NCBI GenBank assembly: GCA_038746745.1
Contig: JBCDKJ010000003.1
Coordinates: 1-64,000 of the forward strand
Direction of reading: 5' to 3'
DNA: 64,000 bases
Source of the DNA: JANQIO01 sp038746745
GTDB lineage: Bacteria; Pseudomonadota; Gammaproteobacteria; Pseudomonadales; Halieaceae
Shown one piece after another: positions 8,081 through 18,900 of this stretch; position 1 is the stretch's first letter; every line of letters starts with the position of its first letter. Both the position numbers and the translations under genes were made by a program. Below the pieces are notes generated by a model. It was given only the letters and a program-made list of their open reading frames with translations. It searched no databases and had not been told where the DNA came from.

Positions 8081-9258
8081 CAACCAATCTCCGTAAACAG
8101 GATTGAGAACATCGCATCCAGAGCGATCACCAGGAAAATAGATTCTACTACGGCACTGGTGGTGTTGCGTCCTACGGCATCTGCGGAGCGCTCCACGTAG
8201 TAGCCGCGGTATGTTCCTATGGCGCCAATCATCAGGGCGAAGAACGGTGCCTTGATCATGCCGACGCGAAAGTGAAGCAGTGGGTCCAGGCTGAGGAAGC
8301 GCTCGATCACCAGGGTAAACGGAATATCGAGCACACCTACTGCAATCATTGCCGTGCCGATCAGCCCCGCCATATTTGCCAGAAACGTAAGCAGTGGTAA
8401 GCAAATAATCAGTGCCAGCATCCGCGGCAGCACCAGAGCCTCAAAGGGATCAATCCCCATGGTCTCCATGGCGCTGACCTCTTCATTGAGCTGCATGACA
8501 CCAAGTTCTGCTGCAAACGCGCTGCCGGAACGGCCCGCCACCAGAATAGCAGTAAGCAAGCCACCCATCTCACGCAGGATTGAGATACTCACCAGATCAA
8601 CGGTAAAAATCTGCGCACCAAACTGGCTGAGCTGGGTCTGACTCTGAAAGCCCAGTACCAGTGCCACGAGAAACGCCATTAAGGCGACAATGCCAATGGC
8701 ATTGACCCCTGCATCTTCTATATGTCGTGCAGTGGGGGTCCAGCGCATGCGTCGTGGTTGCAGGGCTGTGGTGATTACGCCGGCGCTTACGGCTATCAGC
8801 CACCGATTGCGATTGCGCATCTCGCGGGTCAGGCCAGTGATTCTTCTGGTAACCCCGCGCTGAATTGCGGTCAGCCAGGGGACTGGCGGTGGGGCCTTGG
8901 CGGCTTCTTCCATGGAGACCACATCATCAATAAAGGCGAGGTGTTCAGCCTTGAAGCCGCTGTAGTCCACGCTGAAGCCTGCCTGTTTCAGCTCCTCCCC
9001 GGTGCGATACAGCAACCAGGCGCCGGACAGATCAAATTCCTGCAGGCCGCCGCAGGAGAACTCGATGTCTCGCACCGGCATACGATCCAGCGACAAGCGT
9101 TCGACAATGCCTTCCAACTGAGCGAGATTGAGAATCGTCCAGTTACCCCGCAGCGCGAAGCGCGCCGATTCCGCGCCCACCGAAAAATGGTAGTACTCGG
9201 ACTCAATGCTGCTGGCCTGCGCCAGTGCGGCATCGGGGTCGATGGTAGTATCGCTCAT
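8077..9258 (-). CDS. mlaE: Lipid ABC transporter permease with N-terminal STAS domain (MlaB-MlaE fusion-like)
   Basis: A 393-residue permease. Residues 1-120 look like a STAS domain (FALRGNWTILNLAQLEGIV; EFSCGGLQEFDLSGAWLLYR), the role played by separate MlaB in enterobacteria. Residues 150-393 form the MlaE/YrbE permease with five or so membrane helices and the conserved LREMGGLLTAILVAGRSGSA and EVSAMETMGIDP coupling segment. It is the first gene of the operon mlaE-mlaF-mlaD-lipoprotein-CPXCG, in which each junction overlaps by one to a few bases. The expected role is movement of phospholipids between the membranes. The promoter should lie in the 76-base divergent gap shared with the VOC gene. 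Confidence 0.92.
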   Translation of the reverse strand: MSDTTIDPDAALAQASSIESEYYHFSVGAESARFALRGNWTILNLAQLEGIVERLSLDRMPVRDIEFSCGGLQEFDLSGAWLLYRTGEELKQAGFSVDYSGFKAEHLAFIDDVVSMEEAAKAPPPVPWLTAIQRGVTRRITGLTREMRNRNRWLIAVSAGVITTALQPRRMRWTPTARHIEDAGVNAIGIVALMAFLVALVLGFQSQTQLSQFGAQIFTVDLVSISILREMGGLLTAILVAGRSGSAFAAELGVMQLNEEVSAMETMGIDPFEALVLPRMLALIICLPLLTFLANMAGLIGTAMIAVGVLDIPFTLVIERFLSLDPLLHFRVGMIKAPFFALMIGAIGTYRGYYVERSADAVGRNTTSAVVESIFLVIALDAMFSILFTEIGW

Positions 9259-9334
9259 GCCAGAACTATACCGCAGCTTTCGTCGCCCGCGCCCGCACCG
9301 CTATACTCCGTGCTTTCACACCCGCTGAATTCGG

Positions 9335-10222
9335 ATGCCGACACTGATACCTCTGGGGCCCAGTCTGACCGGGACGATCGTAGTCCCGGATCTGGACGCC
9401 TCCATTGTGGCCTATACCAGCTTTCTGTCGGCGGAAGTGCTCGAGTCTGGCCCTGTCACATCCACGCAAGCACAGTTATGGGGTAAACCTCGACTGGAGG
9501 GCTGCACACTGACAACGCTGGCATCGCCCACTGGCCATCCCTGGTTGCGATTGCTGGGCATTCCAGGGCAGCGTCAGGCTCAGCCGTTTCGTGAATTGGG
9601 CTGGATGGCGCTGGAAGTTCTGGTGGAAGACGTGGTGGGACTGGCAGAGCGATGCCGTGACGCTCCTTTCAATGTGGTCCGCTCGCCTACCGGAGACAAC
9701 GCAGTACTGGGTATGCAGGTCACCGGGCCCGCCGGAGAGGTGCTGTACCTGACTCAGATACTGGAGTCGCAGCCGCCTTTTGATATCGCACCGGCCCGAG
9801 CAGTTGTGGATCGTCTAATGGCGCCGGTCAGCGCCTGTTTGCGGAGGGATGAAGGGCTGTCAGTGTATAACAAGCTGGGCGCCACGGGTCACTGGACTTT
9901 TGACACCACGCTAGGGTCAGTGAACCGGGCCCATGGTCTGGATGCGTCGCTGAAACATCCCTGCGCCACCGTAAAGCTTGCTGGTCATAGTATGGTAGAG
10001 ATAAATCAGCTCGGACTGGCGCGGGCGCGTCCCCCCAGTGGTGGTCTGTTGCCTACTGGCATCGCAATTGTCAGCTTCGTTGTCGACAATCTGGATAACA
10101 TTGGGCTGACACCCATCTATCCGCCGCAAACCCTGCCGGGCAAGCTTTATGCCGGTCAGCGCGTCGCCGCCTGTCGCGGCGCCGCGGGCGAACTGATTGA
10201 GCTGATTGAGGCCGCTGGCTAA
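9335..10222 (+). CDS. VOC (glyoxalase/dioxygenase-like) superfamily protein
   Basis: A 295-residue protein that appears to contain two VOC modules. The first begins TGTIVVPDLDASIVAYTSFL and closes with MQVTGPAGEVLYLTQI; the second spans about residues 160-290 (TFDTTLGSVNRAHGLD; IVSFVVDNLDNIG). The repeated beta-alpha-beta-beta-beta pattern and the phrases on product-strand geometry support the superfamily, but the metal ligands are not clear, so the reaction is unknown. It is divergent from the mla-like operon and ends four bases into the convergent aas gene. No clear Shine-Dalgarno sequence precedes the ATG. Confidence 0.68.
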   Translation: MPTLIPLGPSLTGTIVVPDLDASIVAYTSFLSAEVLESGPVTSTQAQLWGKPRLEGCTLTTLASPTGHPWLRLLGIPGQRQAQPFRELGWMALEVLVEDVVGLAERCRDAPFNVVRSPTGDNAVLGMQVTGPAGEVLYLTQILESQPPFDIAPARAVVDRLMAPVSACLRRDEGLSVYNKLGATGHWTFDTTLGSVNRAHGLDASLKHPCATVKLAGHSMVEINQLGLARARPPSGGLLPTGIAIVSFVVDNLDNIGLTPIYPPQTLPGKLYAGQRVAACRGAAGELIELIEAAG

Positions 10223-13200
10223 GCGCTGGCCGCCTCGTGGGCCAGGGCATTAAGTGCGCTGAAATCCGTTTTACCGCTGCCCAGCTTGGGCACGTCGTCT
10301 ACCCTGATGACCTGACTGGGAATCATCAGAGGACTCACGCCTGCCTCGACCATTTTTTCGCGTAAATCCTGCGCGAGCGTGTCACTGGTAACTAGCATTA
10401 CGACCTTTTCACCCTTGCGGTCATCAGGCAGGGCCGCTGCTGCCAGGTCCTCTTCACTGTCCGCCGGTAGCAGCGCTCTGGCCTGTTCCTCTACCGCGCC
10501 CAGACTCACCATCTCTCCACCAATTTTGGCGAAGCGTGAGTAGCGATCGACAATCACCAGGAAACCCTCACTGGTTAGATGGCCTTTATCACCGGTGATG
10601 TACCAGCGCATACCATCCTCTTCGAAGATCACTGCATCGGTTCGATCACTGTCCTCTAGATACCCCAACATCACCTGGTTGCCAGAGATGCAGATCATCC
10701 CGTCTTCACCCAGTGGTAGTTCTTCACGGGTCTCGGGGTCAATAATCTTGAAGCTAGTGCCGGGCAGGGGCATACCAACGCTGCCTTCGCTCTGGCCAAC
10801 CTGAATGCGCCAGTCTTCGGTGTCGATGGCGTCGGGGACGTTGACGCTGGCGACCGGCGTCGTTTCCGTGGCGCCGTAGCCTTCAAAGATGCGCTTATTA
10901 AACTTGAGCTGAAAGTCCCGCCGCACTTGAGCAGGCAGCTTTTCAGCGCCTGCCACAACGTAGCGCAGACTCTCCAGCAGTATTGGGTCGATCTTGCGAT
11001 TGCGCGCGTAGAGGCTCAGGAAGGTTGCGGTGCCAAATAGAATGGTGGCCCGGTAACGAGAAACAGCGCGGGCAATTCCCAGCACATCCGTGGGGTCTGG
11101 ATGGCATACGATGGGGATTCCCTCAATAAGCGGCATGATCAAGGTCACCGTAAGCCCGAAAGCGTGAAAAGGTGGCAGGGACGCCATCACCACATCGTCC
11201 ACCCGTGTGTTGAGCACATCGGAAATCTGTTTACAGTTGGACTGAATATTTCGGTGTGACAGCACGACGCCCTTCGGCTGACCTTCACTGCCCGAGGAAA
11301 AGAGAATTGCCGCGGGGTCGTCCAGGCCACTGCGTTTTCCATGCAGGGCATATAGCCAGCGCGGAGGTAGCAGGCTCACCTCAAGCAGACATAGCAACAG
11401 CTTCCATTGAGGCAGGTTCTCGCGAATATCCTCCATGTAGGTAATTTCGGTGCCGGCAAGGAGCGCCTGCAGATCGATCCCCTTCGCTTCCAATCGCGTT
11501 TCAAACTGACGCGACGTAAATACCTGCCTGATTTGCGCGCGCTCGATTGCGGCCTGTACCGCACTCACCGGCGAAGAGAAGTTCAGATTAACGGCGCTGC
11601 GCCCCTTCAGCATAATAGCCATGTTGGCGATGGCCGCGGCGTTGGCAGCGGGTAATAGCAGGCCAACGTTATCGGCGTCGGCGTCCAGCTTCATCGCGCT
11701 GCCAAAGGCCAACGTCGCCGCGGCAAAGCGGCGTCGACTCAACTTCACGCCGGACGCATCTACGGTGCAGACGTCGCCGAGGTTGCGTTTAACCGTGCGC
11801 AGCCAGGCCAGTGGCAGCGGGTCCAGGCGTCGTGTATAGGCTTCCCATCCGGTGATCGATAACTCGAATACTTTTTGTTTGAGCTGCTCGGCGCGGGTGT
11901 TCATGGGCAGGGGCTTGCCAAAGGCGATGATCAGGTCGCGCTTGATACTGGGGGCGCGGGAATCTCGCAGATGATCATCGTCGGAGGCGAACTTGCTGCC
12001 CCACAAGCCGCGCAAATAGAACGGCACAATGACGCCGTCCTCTACCCCATCCACCATGTGTTCGTAGCCGGCGTGAAAGCGACCTAGCTGGCCGTTGCGG
12101 CTAATGGCGCCCTCCGGGAACAGGCAGAGGGCTTCACCATCCTTGAGCAGGCGGTTCATCAGCTCCAGCGAAGACTGACTCTGTGCAGATTTAACGGGAA
12201 TAACCCGCAGCATTTTGTACAGCGGCTTCAGGTACCAGACATCGTATTGGCTGCGTAGCATCACAAAACGCAGCGGCCTCGGGCAGGCGATCTGCACCAG
12301 CGCCCAGTCAATACGCGAGATATGGTTACCCAGCAGAAGCAGAGGACCAGCCTGTGGCAGGTTTTCGAATCCCAACACCTGATACTTGTAGCGGCGGCGC
12401 AGTACGGCGGCAGCTACGAGGCGCGACAGTGACTGGGGCTGTTTTCGCACGGTAAAACTTGTCCCCAGCAGCGCCACCAGGGTCAGCAGATAGAACAGTC
12501 CGATGGCATCCACTCCGCCATAGGCAAAACTCGCCGTCACGATCAGGAACGTCAGCATAGTGACATTTTGAATCCAGTTATTGCCCGCCAGCACCGTGCC
12601 TAGCTGACTGGCTCGGGCATTAAACTGCACCAGCGAGCTGAGCGGGATGATAAAGAATCCTCCGCCGATACCCACCGCGAGGAACGCCAAAGCCATCGTG
12701 AATGCGCTCTGCAGCGTCGGCAGAACGGCAATGACTACCGTGATAACAACCGCACCGATAGGGATCAAGCCGGTCTCGATATAGTTGCGGCTGATGCGCC
12801 CGGCAATTAGCGAACCGATCATGATGCCGACACCGGCGCAGGCGAGAATGCCTTGAATAATGACGGTATTGTTCATCTCAAGGCGCGCTTTGGCGAAGGC
12901 AGGGAAGGCTGCCAACATCACCTGCGAGATTCCCCAAAAGGTTGCCAGCCCCAGAATCGACAGCAAAATGGCACGGCGCTCTTTTAGCAGGGACAAATTG
13001 CTGCGCAGGTAGTTCAGACGCAGATAGCGCTCTATCTCAAAGTCGCGATCAGTTCGCTCCGTTTGCGTGAGCACCAGACGGAAACTGATAAGCCACTGCA
13101 GCGTGGCGAGCACCACTAACGCCCAGCCGATGGGCGCGATGAGCGCAATGATGTCATTGGTGGTGAAGTTGCCCACATTGGGCAGCAGGATTTCAAACGC

Positions 13201-13680
13201 TCCTGAGAAGACAAATGTGCCCATCAGAATGGCGGTGATGGTGGTGGCCTGCACCATGCCATTCGCTGCCGCCAGATTTTCGGCCCCTACCAGCTCACGG
13301 ATGTAGCCATATTTGGCGGGGCTGTAAAACGCACTCTGGGTTGCCAGCACCATAGTCAACGCAAAGGCACCCCAAAACCAGCCCTGGTAGTAACACAGGG
13401 TGATCAGCAAGGTCGCGGCGATTGAGGCAAACGCCGTCCAGCGAATGACCTGCGGCTTGGGATGTTTGTCGGAAAGAAAGCCCGCAGGTGAAAACAGCAG
13501 GATGAAGGGCAGCAGAATAAACGCGTTGACAATCGCGGTCAGAATAATCTGCTCCTGCCCGTCGTAAGTCTTGAATATTGTATTTTGCACGATGATCTTG
13601 TGCCCTAAATCCACAAAGGCATTGAGGAACAAGATCATCATGTAGGGCGGGAAGCCGCGGATACGCGATAGCCGGGTCAT
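10219..13680 (-). CDS. aas: Fused LplT-like transporter / PlsC acyltransferase / acyl-ACP synthetase (Aas)
   Basis: A 1153-residue three-part enzyme for lysophospholipid salvage. Residues 1-400 are a 12-helix major facilitator domain like LplT, which flips lysophospholipid inward. Residues about 430-620 are a PlsC-type 2-acyltransferase with NHISRIDW (HX4D) and LFPEGAISRNGQLGRF. Residues about 650-1150 are an AMP-forming ligase with AILFSSGSEGQPKGVVLSHRNI (P-loop), EGYGATETTP and RWYITGDKGH. In E. coli lplT and aas are separate neighbouring genes; the full fusion is known in other proteobacteria. The frame opens six bases upstream at TTG, but ATG 13680 with AGAAG upstream is a better start. 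It lies 111 bases past the EAL response regulator on the same strand and has its own room for a promoter. Confidence 0.93.
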   Translation of the reverse strand: MTRLSRIRGFPPYMMILFLNAFVDLGHKIIVQNTIFKTYDGQEQIILTAIVNAFILLPFILLFSPAGFLSDKHPKPQVIRWTAFASIAATLLITLCYYQGWFWGAFALTMVLATQSAFYSPAKYGYIRELVGAENLAAANGMVQATTITAILMGTFVFSGAFEILLPNVGNFTTNDIIALIAPIGWALVVLATLQWLISFRLVLTQTERTDRDFEIERYLRLNYLRSNLSLLKERRAILLSILGLATFWGISQVMLAAFPAFAKARLEMNNTVIIQGILACAGVGIMIGSLIAGRISRNYIETGLIPIGAVVITVVIAVLPTLQSAFTMALAFLAVGIGGGFFIIPLSSLVQFNARASQLGTVLAGNNWIQNVTMLTFLIVTASFAYGGVDAIGLFYLLTLVALLGTSFTVRKQPQSLSRLVAAAVLRRRYKYQVLGFENLPQAGPLLLLGNHISRIDWALVQIACPRPLRFVMLRSQYDVWYLKPLYKMLRVIPVKSAQSQSSLELMNRLLKDGEALCLFPEGAISRNGQLGRFHAGYEHMVDGVEDGVIVPFYLRGLWGSKFASDDDHLRDSRAPSIKRDLIIAFGKPLPMNTRAEQLKQKVFELSITGWEAYTRRLDPLPLAWLRTVKRNLGDVCTVDASGVKLSRRRFAAATLAFGSAMKLDADADNVGLLLPAANAAAIANMAIMLKGRSAVNLNFSSPVSAVQAAIERAQIRQVFTSRQFETRLEAKGIDLQALLAGTEITYMEDIRENLPQWKLLLCLLEVSLLPPRWLYALHGKRSGLDDPAAILFSSGSEGQPKGVVLSHRNIQSNCKQISDVLNTRVDDVVMASLPPFHAFGLTVTLIMPLIEGIPIVCHPDPTDVLGIARAVSRYRATILFGTATFLSLYARNRKIDPILLESLRYVVAGAEKLPAQVRRDFQLKFNKRIFEGYGATETTPVASVNVPDAIDTEDWRIQVGQSEGSVGMPLPGTSFKIIDPETREELPLGEDGMICISGNQVMLGYLEDSDRTDAVIFEEDGMRWYITGDKGHLTSEGFLVIVDRYSRFAKIGGEMVSLGAVEEQARALLPADSEEDLAAAALPDDRKGEKVVMLVTSDTLAQDLREKMVEAGVSPLMIPSQVIRVDDVPKLGSGKTDFSALNALAHEAASA

Positions 13681-13790
13681 CAGCAATCTTCTATTTTGTT
13701 AGCTGCGGGCCAACAATATACGCCTGTCTCGCCGCCAACTGAATTCCCAGCGCAGCGACCGCAGGCCGGACACAAATGCTGTAACGGAGG

Positions 13791-15941
13791 CTAGGAGCTC
13801 AGGCGCTGGGCGCTGCCATCACTATGAGGTTTTGTGGTGAGAACGCTGGAAGGTAGCTCCAGCAAGCCGATTTTGACCAACTCAGGCACAACCTCGTCGC
13901 TGCTGAGTGGCTCGCTGTAGAAGTACCCCTGAATAAAGTCGCAGCCCTGCTCGATGAGGTGATCACGCTGCTCGCGAGTTTCAACGCCTTCTGCCAATAC
14001 CCGTAAATCGAGTTGCTTGGCCAACGCAATAATAGCGCTCGCTATCGCCTGATCGTTGCGGTCGTTGGTGATGTTCGTCACGAAGGAGCGGTCAATCTTG
14101 AGCAGACTGATGGGAAAGCGCTTCAGATAAGCCAGCGAGGAATAACCAGTGCCAAAGTCATCGATGGAAATCTTTATTCCCAGCGCCTGTAGCTGAGTCA
14201 TGGTGTCGATACTGAATTCGATGTCGCGCATGGCAACACTTTCTGTGATTTCCAGTCCCAATTGCTCGGGCGCAAGCCCTTTGCTGCTGAGCAGCTGGCG
14301 GATCTCCATTGCCAGGTTGGACTGATCAAACTGTACACCCGAGAGGTTTACGTCGACGTGAAGGTCCAAATCAAACTGGTCGCGCCATTGGACAATCTGC
14401 TGACAGACGGTCTCGAGCACCCAGCGCCCCAGTGGCAGGATCAAACCAGAGGCTTCCGCCACCGGAACGAAGTCATCTGGAGACACATGTCCATATTTGT
14501 CGGAGCGCCACCGCAACAGCGCCTCAAGTCCCGATAGCTTGCCTGAGTTGACGTCCACTATGGGCTGATATTCAAGCGAGAAGCGTTGCTCTTCGATGCC
14601 TCGTTGCATTTCATCGCGCCATTCAAGCGCGCGTAGTGCAGCCGTGTGCATACCTCGATCGAATACGGTATGGCTGCCACGGCCTTCTGCCTTGGCCCGA
14701 TGCACCGCGGTGTCTGCATCGCGTACCATGTCCTCCGCAGAAATGTAGTGTGGATGGTTCATTACGATACCAATACAACAGGACGTATCGATCAAACGGT
14801 CGTCTACCGCGAAACCCTGGGCAAACTGACGCTTGATGTTGCCTACCGTATCTACCACGTCGGCCAGTGATTCCCTGTTTTCCAGCAGGGCGGCAAAGAT
14901 ATCGCCGCCGAAGCGAGACAAGGTGTCAGCCTTGCCCAGTACCTCACTGACCCGTCGGCTCACCTCGACGATAAGCGCATCGCCGGCACCATGGCCCAGT
15001 CCCTCATTGACACTGCGAAACTGGTCGATGTCCAGGAACAAAACAGCGAAGCCATCTTCCGTGTGTTCACGGGCCCGAGAGATAGCGTTGTCGACCCGAT
15101 CGAGAAACAGCGTACGGTTGGGTAAACCTGTCAGTGGGTCATAGAACGCGTTGCGACGTATCTGCGTCTCATAGCCAAGCTGTTGCCTGATGTCGCGCAG
15201 GGAAATCACCATACCGACGGCTTCTCGGTAGCGGTCATCTCCGGGTATGGGTCTGGCGTTGAGCTCAACCGGTGTCTCATCACCGTTGCGGGTGATTAAG
15301 TACTGACGCAGTCGCTTCAAGCTACGACCCTTGCGCAGCACCGTAGTCTTAAGGTTAACGCCGCGACCGTGAGTATCGAAATCATGCAGTTCCAGAAGCT
15401 GCCAGATCGACATGCCTCGCACATCAGACATACGCGTTCCCGTGAGCGCCTCAGCAACAGGATTTATCAAGATGACGCGCCCCTCGGTATCGGTCCCGAT
15501 GACACCCTCGCTGATATTGCTTAGCGTTGTATTCAGGCGCCACTCCGTTTCCTGCAGGCTGCGTTCAGCGGCGTGTTTGTAGAGCGCAATCTCTATGTTG
15601 ATTTCCAGCTCTCGATTATCGAAGGGCTTGAGAATATAGCCGTAAGGTGTAGTGATTTTTGCGCGCTCGAGGATTTCATCATTGGAATAAGCCGTACAAA
15701 AAATGATCGGTAGATCCTGCGCCTGGTGAATGGCCTGTGCCGCTTCTATGCCGTCAATCTCATCACGTAGATTAATGTCCATCAGAATGAGGTCTGGGTT
15801 CTCACGCCGGGCCGCTTCAATGGCATCGGCACCGCGTCCGACGCATGCAGCTACCTCGTATCCCAGGCTTGTGAGACGGTTGGAGATGTCCTTGCAAACC
15901 AGGACCTCATCCTCCACCACCATAATGCGCGCACGGCTCAT
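13791..15941 (-). CDS. Response regulator with REC-PAS-GGDEF(degenerate)-EAL domains
   Basis: A 716-residue cyclic-di-GMP signalling protein. Domains in order: receiver (residues 5-120; VVEDE acidic pocket, phosphoacceptor in DLILMDINL, FCTAYS, YILKPF), PAS (about 135-255), GGDEF (about 265-425) and EAL (about 440-690). The cyclase motif reads GGDIF instead of GGDEF or GGEEF, which usually abolishes synthesis. The EAL part keeps its catalytic set: EALLRW, VNLSGVQF, LEITES, IDDFGTGYSSL, LKIDRSFV and LAEGVE. The likely net activity is phosphodiesterase, with GGDIF possibly a GTP-sensing module. Its ATG overlaps the kinase stop by four bases (ATGA), so the kinase is its probable phosphodonor. 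Confidence 0.93.
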   Translation of the reverse strand: MSRARIMVVEDEVLVCKDISNRLTSLGYEVAACVGRGADAIEAARRENPDLILMDINLRDEIDGIEAAQAIHQAQDLPIIFCTAYSNDEILERAKITTPYGYILKPFDNRELEINIEIALYKHAAERSLQETEWRLNTTLSNISEGVIGTDTEGRVILINPVAEALTGTRMSDVRGMSIWQLLELHDFDTHGRGVNLKTTVLRKGRSLKRLRQYLITRNGDETPVELNARPIPGDDRYREAVGMVISLRDIRQQLGYETQIRRNAFYDPLTGLPNRTLFLDRVDNAISRAREHTEDGFAVLFLDIDQFRSVNEGLGHGAGDALIVEVSRRVSEVLGKADTLSRFGGDIFAALLENRESLADVVDTVGNIKRQFAQGFAVDDRLIDTSCCIGIVMNHPHYISAEDMVRDADTAVHRAKAEGRGSHTVFDRGMHTAALRALEWRDEMQRGIEEQRFSLEYQPIVDVNSGKLSGLEALLRWRSDKYGHVSPDDFVPVAEASGLILPLGRWVLETVCQQIVQWRDQFDLDLHVDVNLSGVQFDQSNLAMEIRQLLSSKGLAPEQLGLEITESVAMRDIEFSIDTMTQLQALGIKISIDDFGTGYSSLAYLKRFPISLLKIDRSFVTNITNDRNDQAIASAIIALAKQLDLRVLAEGVETREQRDHLIEQGCDFIQGYFYSEPLSSDEVVPELVKIGLLELPSSVLTTKPHSDGSAQRLSS

Positions 15942-18900
15942 AGGCGTTTACCTGGGAAGCGAATCGTGAAGACTGCGCCGCTGTCGGAACGGTAGTCCCA
16001 GTCACCTTCCAATTGTTCAGTCAGGATGCGAACAATTTCCATACCCATAGACGCCACGCTGGCGAGGTCCACCTCAGTCGAGACGCCATGGCCATCATCA
16101 GAAACCTGGATTTCATACCCGGCATGGTCGCCATTTTTGCCAAAGCTTACGCAGATGATGCCTTCGCCCGTGCGCCCGACGAAGGCATGCTTCAGGGCAT
16201 TCGAGATCAGCTCATTGATGATGAGGCCGCAAGGTACGGCGGTATCGATGTCCAGAAAGATCTCATCGACCTTCAGTTGGAGATCGATAATCAGAGCCTC
16301 AAAGCGGTAAAAGCGCACCAGGCCCTGGGCCAGCATCTCGATGTATTCGCGGAAGTTGATTTCCAGCAGATTGTCGGACCGGTACAGATTTTCGTGTATC
16401 AGCGCCATGGACTTGATCCGCTGCTGGCTCTCTACCAGCAGGGTTTTGAAACGCTCGTCCATGACCGTGTCGGCCTGAATATTTAACAGGCTGGAGACCA
16501 CCTGCATATTGTTCTTGACCCGGTGGTGCACTTCTTTCAACAGCACCTCTTTCTCCTGCAGTGAGCGGGAGAGCTCCTGCTCGACCGCCTTGTGGCCGGT
16601 GATTTCGGTCTCCAGTTCCTGGGTGCGCTCGGCGACCAGCATCTCAAGCTGCTTGCTGTAGCGATTTTGCTCGTCTCGGTGCAGTCGAATGCTATAAGCC
16701 TGGGCGCCCGCATAAATCAGCCCGATGGCCGCAATAGTATAAAGCGCCATGGCCCACCAGGAAGCCCAGGGAGCGGACTCCACGGAAACAGCAATTGACA
16801 GCCCGTTTTCATTCCAGAGGCCATCGTTGTTGCTGCCTTGCACCAGGAAGTTGTAATTACCGGCACTGAGGTTGGTGTAGGTCGCCTGGCGAATGCCGTC
16901 GCTGTAAACCCACTCTCGATCAAAGCCCGCCAGCATGTATCGGTATTGATTTCGACTTGGGTCGGTGTAATCCAAGGCTGCAAACTCGAAGCCCACAACA
17001 TAGTCGTCATAATCCAGGGTTACTCGATCCAGCATGTGTGCCGGTTGAGTCAGCGCGACTTCCCGATTGAATTTTGTGAACCGGGTTAAACGTACCGGCG
17101 GCACGTGAGTATTGATGGTCACATCCTGCGGAGAGAACAGGTTGAAACCGTTCGCGCCACCGAACACCATGCGGCCATCGCTGAGCTTCAGGTAGGCACC
17201 GTCGTTAAAGTCTCGGCTCTGCAGCCCGTGACTGACGTCGAAAGTAGTGAAAGACTCAGTGGTGGGTCGCAGTCGGGTCAGGCCGCGGGTGTGGCTGATC
17301 CAGATGTTGCCTTCGGTATCTTCCAGCAGGCCGTAGATCGCATTGCTGGGGAGACCCTGCTCTGATCCGAAGTGTCGCCACTGCTGATCCTGATAGCGGA
17401 TGAGCCCGTTATCCCGGGTACCAATCCACAGTGCCTGCTCAGTCTGGAGCAGGCAAATCACGCGGTCCAGGCTGAGGTCACCGCCGTCCTCGTCAACCTG
17501 CAAGGTCGCAAAGGTGCCCGTATCTGGATCGAAATGCAGCACCCCACCGCCGTCAGAGGCCAGCCATAGACCGCCTGCACCGTCCTGCTCAATATCCACC
17601 AGGTAATTTGCTGGTAACTGCGATTGCGACTCAGTGGGTTGCGGGAATCGCTGAAAGCGACCCTCTCCCAGATATTCATTGAGCCCGCCGCCATAAGTGG
17701 CAATCCAGATACGCCCGTCCTCGTCCTGAAGAAGGGCGGCGATGGCATTTGCGCTCAGACTGGAAGCTTGCTGTGGGCTGTAGCGGAAATGTGTAAACCG
17801 GTCGCTGTCAGGCTCCATAACGCTAAGCCCTGCGCTCATGGTGCCAGCCCAGAGGCGCCCGCTGTCGTCATACAGTAAAGGTCCGACCATGTCTTCTGCT
17901 GGACCCAGCCCATCGCCGCGGGCCTGGTAGTTTTTGAAATGATTGGTGCGCATATTCCAATGCGATAGACCGCCTCCAAGCGTGGCCACCCATAGAGTGT
18001 TATCGACACCTTCTGCGAAAGCTGAAATTTTATTGTGTGGAAGTGATGTGCTGGTTTCCTCCTGACGCTTGATATGCGCAAAGCCGGTCACTTCCGGGTT
18101 CCATCGGTTAACGCCGTTAAATGTGCCCACCCAGATAACGCCGCCCGCATCCTGGAATATGTCCATAACCACGTCGTCCCGCAGGCTGTCTGCCTGATCG
18201 GGGTCGTTTTGAAAGCGCTCAAAACGGCGTGCGGATGGTGGCCAGAGACTCAGGCCACGGTTGGTCCCGGCCCATATGAGGCCCTGTCGGTCCTGAAAGA
18301 CTTTAGAAATAGTGTCAGAACTGATGCTGCTCGCATCGCCAGCGGTATGGCGATACGCGTGTATTTCTCCCTGGGCTGTTTTTTGGATAAGCCCCTGCCC
18401 CAGGGTGCCTACCCAAAGCGAACCGTCGCGGTCCAGTAACACGCTGTTGATAACCGGCGGCAGGGCCGCCGTCGCTTTATCCTGCTGCAGTTCGACGCGA
18501 GATATCGCGCCACTATCAGGATCAAGCATCAGGACCCCGTCGGTTCTTGTGCCGATCCAGAGTCGTCCCTGCTCATCTGAGGTAAGCGTGGTGACGCCCG
18601 GAGCCTCAGCCATGCCCAATTTCGGTTGATATTGCAGGGGATGGCTGAAATGCCCGTCGGCGCCAAGCCGACTGAGTCCGCCCTGGCTGCCGACCCAGAG
18701 CGTACCGTCGCGGGTCTGGGCGAGGGCTCGCACTGTATTGTGCCGCAGGCTGGTGGCGTCGGCAGGGTCGTGACGGTAATGCGTGAACGATTGTGTGGCA
18801 GGTTCAAAGCGGTCTAGGCCGTCATCCGTCGCAATCCATAGCTGGCCATTGCTGTCTTCCAGCAAATCGTTAACCCAGCCGTTAGTGAGTCCCTGCGGAT

